Shown here: piece after piece, positions 6,447 through 8,930 of the stretch
Position numbering within the stretch: the first letter of the stretch is position 1
Layout: the number at the start of each line of letters is the position of its first letter
Source of the DNA: Rubrobacter sp.
GTDB taxonomy: Bacteria > Actinomycetota > Rubrobacteria > Rubrobacterales > Rubrobacteraceae
DNA length: 8,930 nt
Reading direction: 5' to 3'
Assembly: GCA_016781885.1 (NCBI GenBank)
Contig: JADDPM010000092.1
Coordinates: forward strand, 1 to 8,930
Made by a program: the position numbers and the translations under genes
Notes under the pieces: model-generated
Databases searched by the model: none
Seen by the model: the letters and a program-made list of their open reading frames with translations, nothing else
What the model was told of the DNA's origin: nothing

Positions 6447-6916
6447 TAGTCGATGCGAACCGTTTTCTCTACGTGGCCATCGTCGGCTCGGGAGAGGCGG
6501 CAGGAGAGCTCTACGAGAAGGCCCGCAAGGTCGGGCGGCTCGTGGCGGAGAGGGGTGGTATCGTCGTCTGCGGCGGGCTGCTCGGGGTGATGGAGGCCGC
6601 GGCCCGGGGGGCGACGGAGGCGGGCGGTACGACCATTGGGATCTTGCCGGACGAGGATCGCCGAAGGGCCAACCCCTACCTCTCCTACTCTATCGCCGCC
6701 GGGACGGGGCAGGCGAGGAACCTCGCGGTGGTGTGCTCGGGGGACGTGGTGATAGGGGTCGGCGGGGAGTACGGGACGCTCTCGGAGATCGGGCTGGCCC
6801 TGAAGGTTGGCCGCCCGGTTGTCGCGCTAAACAGTTGGGAACTCCCGGGGCACGTGATCGTCGCATCATCGCCCGAGGAGGCGGTAGAGGCGGGGTTCGG
6901 GGCTGTAGATTGGTAG
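6443..6916 (+). CDS. TIGR00725/LOG-like Rossmann-fold protein
   Basis: This 157-residue protein belongs to the SLOG superfamily (TIGR00725-type, related to 'lysine decarboxylase/LOG' proteins). Relatives cleave or bind nucleotide-derived ligands. Evidence: a nucleotide-binding opening YVAIVGSGEA (residues 10-19), VVCGGLLGVMEAAARGA (41-57), a variant of the G-G-x-x-x-V-M-x-A motif, and GVGGEYGTLSEIGLAL (105-120), which corresponds to the P-G-G-x-G-T-x-x-E motif of LOG enzymes with Pro replaced by Val. The length fits the TIGR00725 family, shorter than true LOG proteins. The start is GTG at 6443, overlapping the SDR remnant's TGA by 4 bases, with GGAG at 6433-6436. GTG at 6473 is possible but lacks a binding site. 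Expression probably depends on the SDR remnant's transcript and translation. The substrate is unknown, and calling it a cytokinin enzyme would go beyond the evidence. Confidence 0.86.
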   Translation: MIVDANRFLYVAIVGSGEAAGELYEKARKVGRLVAERGGIVVCGGLLGVMEAAARGATEAGGTTIGILPDEDRRRANPYLSYSIAAGTGQARNLAVVCSGDVVIGVGGEYGTLSEIGLALKVGRPVVALNSWELPGHVIVASSPEEAVEAGFGAVDW

Positions 6917-6987
6917 CGTCTTACCCTGTCTCCGGCTTCCTCTGCAGCCCCGCGAGGAACGAGTTCTGAGAGCACAAAAAGTATCTA

Positions 6988-7602
6988 ATGGAGTTTCCAC
7001 GCCCTGCTGATCGAGGGCGGCGCCGAGCGGTTAGAATTGGCGAGAGCTTAGAGAAAAGAGGCGCGGCGCGGGCCGCTCCGCTAGAGTCTAGAGCCCGCGC
7101 TGCAGGCTCAGTGAAGAGCTTACTAGAGGACAAACACAAACGTTGTGCTTCGGGCGGTAAGTTTCGGGGACTATCCCGCTGTCCCCTGAAGCTTCGTAAT
7201 GAGGCGTACCTAATTTGCGCCGAGTGCATCCGGAGGCACAAAGAAGGCGAGTGGCTCTACCTGGCATTCACCCCAGAGTTTGAGTCGCCAGGCCCGCCGG
7301 AGGAAGGGTTTAGCCAACTGTTTAAGGCTGCCCGCTTGCTCATAAGTGAGCGTGTGAAAGACGAGGATCAGATCATTTCTATGCTGGTGTTCGCCCACGA
7401 GATAGACCGGGAGCCGAGCTTGTCGATGGCGCAAGGAGATGACGACCGGGCGCTCGTCATGTGCTTTACCGGCTGCGAGGCCCCCGAGATCGTCACTGCG
7501 CTCGGACTAGAAATGAAGGATCTCTTCGAGTACCGCAACGGCTCCGGCAAAGGCCACGGCAACGGCCATAAGGGGGAAGGGGGGGTCTTATACCACTTCT
7601 GA
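6988..7602 (+). CDS. Hypothetical protein ending in half of a CHC2-type primase zinc finger
   Basis: The 204-codon ORF opens at ATG 6988 without a good ribosome binding site, so the first roughly 40 Arg- and Ala-rich residues may not be translated. GTG at 7111 is an alternative. Residues 53-80 carry Cys53, Cys65, Cys77 and Cys80, a possible small zinc-binding unit (ending YLICAECIRRHKEG). Residues 135-175 read FAHEIDREPSLSMAQGDDD, then ALVMCFTGCEAPEIVTALGL and EMKDLF. This matches the second half of the CHC2-like zinc domain of phage and plasmid primases, whose usual form is C-P-A-H-x-D-x-x-P-S-L, then C-x-x-G-C and A-L-G-L-x-x-x-D-L-F. The first ligand Cys is replaced (VFAH) and the TOPRIM and helicase parts are absent. 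The end is low-complexity Gly/His. It is probably a truncated or chimeric element gene. No function is assigned. Confidence 0.5.
   Translation: MEFPRPADRGRRRAVRIGESLEKRGAARAAPLESRARAAGSVKSLLEDKHKRCASGGKFRGLSRCPLKLRNEAYLICAECIRRHKEGEWLYLAFTPEFESPGPPEEGFSQLFKAARLLISERVKDEDQIISMLVFAHEIDREPSLSMAQGDDDRALVMCFTGCEAPEIVTALGLEMKDLFEYRNGSGKGHGNGHKGEGGVLYHF
7066..7100. repeat. Inverted repeat with 8-base arms
   Basis: GCGCGGGC at 7066-7073 is the exact reverse complement of GCCCGCGC at 7093-7100. The 19-base loop contains CTAGAGTCTAG. The repeat falls in the poorly supported N-terminal part of the ORF at 6988. It could be an operator, a hairpin or chance in GC-rich DNA. Confidence 0.35.
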
Positions 7603-7660
7603 AAACAGGCCAACAGGTCCACACCGAGGGAAGCTCCAACGAACGAGAGAGGTTCGCGCT

Positions 7661-8047
7661 GTGAACGCCACTGTATTACTGGATGATCTGCGGGCTCAGG
7701 GCGTGAGCCTCGAAGCCGACGGAGAGCGGCTGCTAGTGGACGCACCGGCCGGCACGATATGACGAGATCAAGGCCACGCTCGCCGAACTCAAGCCAAAGT
7801 TACTCAAGCTCCTGGAGTGGGAACACCACAAGCTCGAAGAGGCAGATCGCCGGGGCTTGCTCATCCGCTGGTCCGAGTACCCGAGGTGGATAAAACCTCA
7901 CGACCCCACGACCGGAGAGTGGCACGAGGTCAGGGCCGAAGAGTGTCTGCCCTCCGTTGTCGAGACTGCCGACAAGTACCGAAAAAAAGGGAGGCGTGGC
8001 ATGATCCCAAGGACTTCACAGCTATCTGGAAGGAGGCCGGCTCGTAA
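7661..8047 (+). pseudogene. TubC-docking-domain-like small protein, split by two frameshifts
   Basis: GTG at 7661, with GAGAGAGG at 7645-7652, starts VNATVLLDDLRAQGVSLEAD then GERLLVDAPAGTI. This fits the TubC N-terminal docking-domain pattern (L-L-x-x-L-x-x-x-G-V-x-L, then L-x-V-D-A-P-A-G). TGA at 7760 ends that frame. One extra base restores DEIKATLAELKPKLLKLLEW, the expected continuation, followed by RRGLLIRWSEYPRWIKPHD and GEWHEVRAEECLPSVVE. At a run of seven A (7982-7988) the text moves to another frame, REAWHDPKDFTAIWKEAGS, ending at TAA 8045-8047. The restored protein has about 128 residues. Such short TubC-like proteins often accompany primase genes in actinobacterial mobile elements, as the gene at 6988 suggests here. 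The first shift makes a pseudogene likely. The second sits on an in-register slippery site. Confidence 0.6.
7982..7988 (+). other. A_AAA_AAA slippery heptamer in register
   Basis: Seven A residues lie so that the upstream frame reads CGA AAA AAA GGG. This is the X_XXY_YYZ arrangement for -1 frameshifting, and a -1 shift leads straight into the REAWHDP frame that ends at 8045-8047. A lost base in a homopolymer (8 A reduced to 7) would look identical. Confidence 0.5.
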
Positions 8048-8280
8048 ATGATCGTAGAGGCAGAGTTCGGGACAGAGAAAAGCGTGAGGAGGAGGAGGAC
8101 CGGCGCCAAGCTGAGACGGAGCGTCGGGGGAGGGAGCTCAAGGAAGCCTGGCGACAGCACCACCCGCGGACCTCAAGGCGCCGCGAAAGAGGAGGCGGGA
8201 TGAATACCAGGAGAAGGTCTGAGGAGGCAAGGGAAAGTCTGCTTACCGCCGGCGAGGGAGAGGGGGAAGCATGGTTATGA
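8048..8280 (+). pseudogene. Highly charged coiled-coil-like ORF, probably frameshifted
   Basis: ATG at 8048 follows the previous stop directly (TAAATG) and opens MIVEAEF. It then becomes Arg/Gly/Ser-rich text of low quality and stops at 8201-8203, 51 codons in all. A neighbouring frame, open from 8005 but with no ATG, GTG or TTG before 8200, reads DREKREEEEDRRQAETERRG then RELKEAWRQHHP, which looks like a genuine charged helix. It ends at TGA 8278-8280. The simplest reading is MIVEAEF joined to that helix by a one-base frameshift near 8065-8072. No family is recognised. The reading rests on amino-acid texture and on its position among other frameshifted genes, so confidence is low. Confidence 0.3.
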
Positions 8281-8453
8281 GGTTTCTCCTGGTCGGGTTT
8301 TTCTGTGCCGCAATAAGTGCGGTGATGCTTTTCGCAAGCGCCGCAGACAGAAACAGAGGGGCAGCGTGGTTCTGGGCAGTCTCGTTTGTAGTGTCCTCGT
8401 TTGGTGCTGCCTACTGTTTCTGGAGACTGCTATCGGATGGCGATGCTGCGTGA
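8271..8453 (+). CDS. Small two-helix membrane protein
   Basis: This is a 60-residue hydrophobic protein of unknown family. Two membrane helices are visible. Residues 4-24 read RFLLVGFFCAAISAVMLFAS. After a short polar loop (ADRNRGAA), residues 33-53 read WFWAVSFVVSSFGAAYCFW. The tail is LLSDGDAA. ATG at 8271 is preceded by the purine-rich GAGAGGGGGAAGC, and ATG at 8277 is an equally acceptable start. The loop between the helices is basic, suggesting by the positive-inside rule that both ends face outward, but this is weak for so short a protein. It overlaps the end of the preceding charged ORF and lies within mobile-element debris. A role in phage or ICE functions (for example exclusion or holin-like) is possible, but nothing in the sequence shows it. 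Confidence 0.55.
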   Translation: MVMRFLLVGFFCAAISAVMLFASAADRNRGAAWFWAVSFVVSSFGAAYCFWRLLSDGDAA

Positions 8454-8604
8454 AGAGGGAGTGCCGCCAGCCTACACGCCGCGAGCTCGAAGCCTTAACT
8501 AGCCGGAGTCCGGTGGTGCGGAGGATAAAACCGTCTTCATTTACCAACAGGCTCACTCGCCAGCGTGACGACGCTGCAATCGAAGAGAGAGAAAGGAGAG
8601 AGCG
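8437..8604 (+). other. Gap with a possible broken small ORF
   Basis: An ATG at 8437 inside the end of the membrane-protein gene opens MAMLREEGVPPAYTPRARSL and stops at 8500-8502. From 8480 the next frame reads RELEALTSRSPVVRRIK and runs on as basic text to beyond 8604. Joining the two near 8476-8481 gives a smoother protein (GVPPAYT-P-RELEAL), so another one-base frameshift is possible. No family is recognised and no good ribosome binding site is seen. The remainder of the gap is purine-rich leader for the next gene. Confidence 0.22.
8592..8598 (+). promoter_or_regulatory. Ribosome binding site of the basic ORF
   Basis: AAAGGAG lies six bases before ATG at 8605, good spacing. It is the main reason for accepting the low-complexity ORF downstream as translated at least at its beginning. 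Confidence 0.6.
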
Positions 8605-8892
8605 ATGCCTACAGGAAGACCAAGAGGGAGCGGGAGGCCCAAGATGACCGCCAAAGTCCCGCGCGGCGGCAAGCCGGGGAAGGGTCCAAAGGGCTCAGAG
8701 AAGATCGGCCGCGCTGAGGGTGAGCTAATCAAAGTGGCTAAGCGTCGGCCCGGCGAGACTATCAGTCTCTCGAGGAGCCCTGTAGAGGAGGCCCAGAGCC
8801 CTCAGGAGACCTCCACGCAGAAGCCCCCGCGCTGGGGGCCTACGCGACAGCCTCCTCAACGACAGGCTCTATCGTCTAAGACTCCTAGATGA
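8605..8892 (+). CDS. Basic low-complexity protein with AT-hook-like start
   Basis: This 95-residue Lys-, Arg-, Pro- and Gly-rich protein has no recognised family. ATG at 8605 has AAAGGAG six bases upstream. Residues 4-13 read GRPRGSGRPK, two G-R-P cores like AT-hook DNA-binding motifs. PRGGKPGKGPKGSEKIG then continues a disordered, positively charged stretch. A short helical segment AEGELIKVAKRRPGETISL follows. The last 35 residues are Gln/Pro/Ser-rich and look less like selected protein, so the true frame may be lost after about residue 58 (near 8778). Two hairpins, at 8755-8769 and 8823-8839, lie within it. Beginning with a short Pro/Gly/Arg motif before a basic region is also common in small terminase subunits, but the similarity here is too thin to claim that. 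It is probably a DNA-binding accessory protein of the element, in intact or damaged form. Confidence 0.45.
   Translation: MPTGRPRGSGRPKMTAKVPRGGKPGKGPKGSEKIGRAEGELIKVAKRRPGETISLSRSPVEEAQSPQETSTQKPPRWGPTRQPPQRQALSSKTPR
8755..8769 (+). repeat. Perfect short hairpin
   Basis: GAGACT (8755-8760) and AGTCTC (8764-8769) pair fully across the three-base loop ATC. It sits inside the basic ORF near where that ORF's sequence quality drops. No T-tract follows, so it is not a classical terminator. Confidence 0.4.
8823..8839 (+). repeat. GC hairpin
   Basis: GCCCCC (8823-8828) pairs with GGGGGC (8834-8839) across the loop GCGCT. The stem is strong, but the bases after it (CTACGCGAC) contain no T-run, so terminator function is unlikely without another factor. 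Confidence 0.35.
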
Positions 8893-8930
8893 GTGTTGCG
8901 AGGTTTTCATGCCCACAGTTCCCTGATGCG

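Noticed and set aside
6917..6987. Possible RNA gene or attachment site in the gap after the TIGR00725 gene
   Set aside because: No tRNA-like T-arm, no long hairpin and no repeat of this segment was found elsewhere in the window.
7759..7860. Restart at ATG 7759 overlapping the TGA of the TubC-like fragment (ATGA)
   Set aside because: That frame gives Ser/Arg-rich text and a stop soon after. The conserved continuation is in another frame, so coupling by restart does not explain the break.
8366..8647. Plus-strand ORF of 93 codons overlapping the membrane protein and the basic ORF
   Set aside because: Its first third is an off-frame reading of the membrane protein and its end runs into the basic ORF. 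Only the middle may be part of a broken gene, which is reported separately.

Overview
The window is a piece of a high-GC bacterial chromosome, most likely an actinobacterium. The lineage looks Rubrobacter-like, but this is inferred and not proven. The clues are strong G/C bias at third codon positions, frequent TTG and GTG starts, the ybaB-recR pair, and a PRC-barrel protein with a tyrosine-rich tail of a kind I associate with Rubrobacter.

Layout. (1) Positions 1-2022 hold a two-component system: an OmpR/PhoB-type response regulator, cut by the left window edge, and a membrane histidine kinase 15 bases downstream. (2) Positions 2027-2278 hold what I read as the frameshifted C-terminal remnant of a large serine recombinase. 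(3) Positions 2279-5535 form a compact DNA-maintenance operon: ybaB/ebfC, recR and an MrfA/YprA-like DEAH helicase with a C-terminal DUF1998 zinc region. The helicase start overlaps the end of recR. dnaX, often found upstream of ybaB-recR, is absent here, and the recombinase scar lies in its place. (4) Positions 5559-5903, minus strand, encode a small PRC-barrel protein convergent with the helicase. (5) Positions 6132-6446 are a collapsed short-chain dehydrogenase whose N-terminal Rossmann part is joined to its extreme C-terminus. It overlaps by 4 bases a TIGR00725/LOG-like Rossmann protein (6443-6916).

(6) From about 6988 to the right edge the character changes. The genes are short, charged or broken, with less regular codon use. 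They include an ORF ending in half of a CHC2-type primase zinc-finger domain, a TubC-docking-domain-like small protein split by two frameshifts, a highly charged ORF with no start codon of its own, a two-helix membrane protein, and a basic AT-hook-like protein. I read this as the decaying replication/accessory module of an integrated element (prophage, ICE or plasmid).

How the parts work together. The regulator and kinase are a signalling pair. YbaB, RecR and the MrfA-like helicase plausibly work together in nucleoid maintenance and recombinational or excision repair. The remainder is small stress or accessory genes and mobile debris. I do not see a clear new system. The most useful signals are the cluster of frameshifted element genes, including an in-register A_AAA_AAA slippery heptamer, and the two degenerate genes flanking the repair operon. 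No tRNA, rRNA, CRISPR array, complete insertion sequence or convincing rho-independent terminator was seen.
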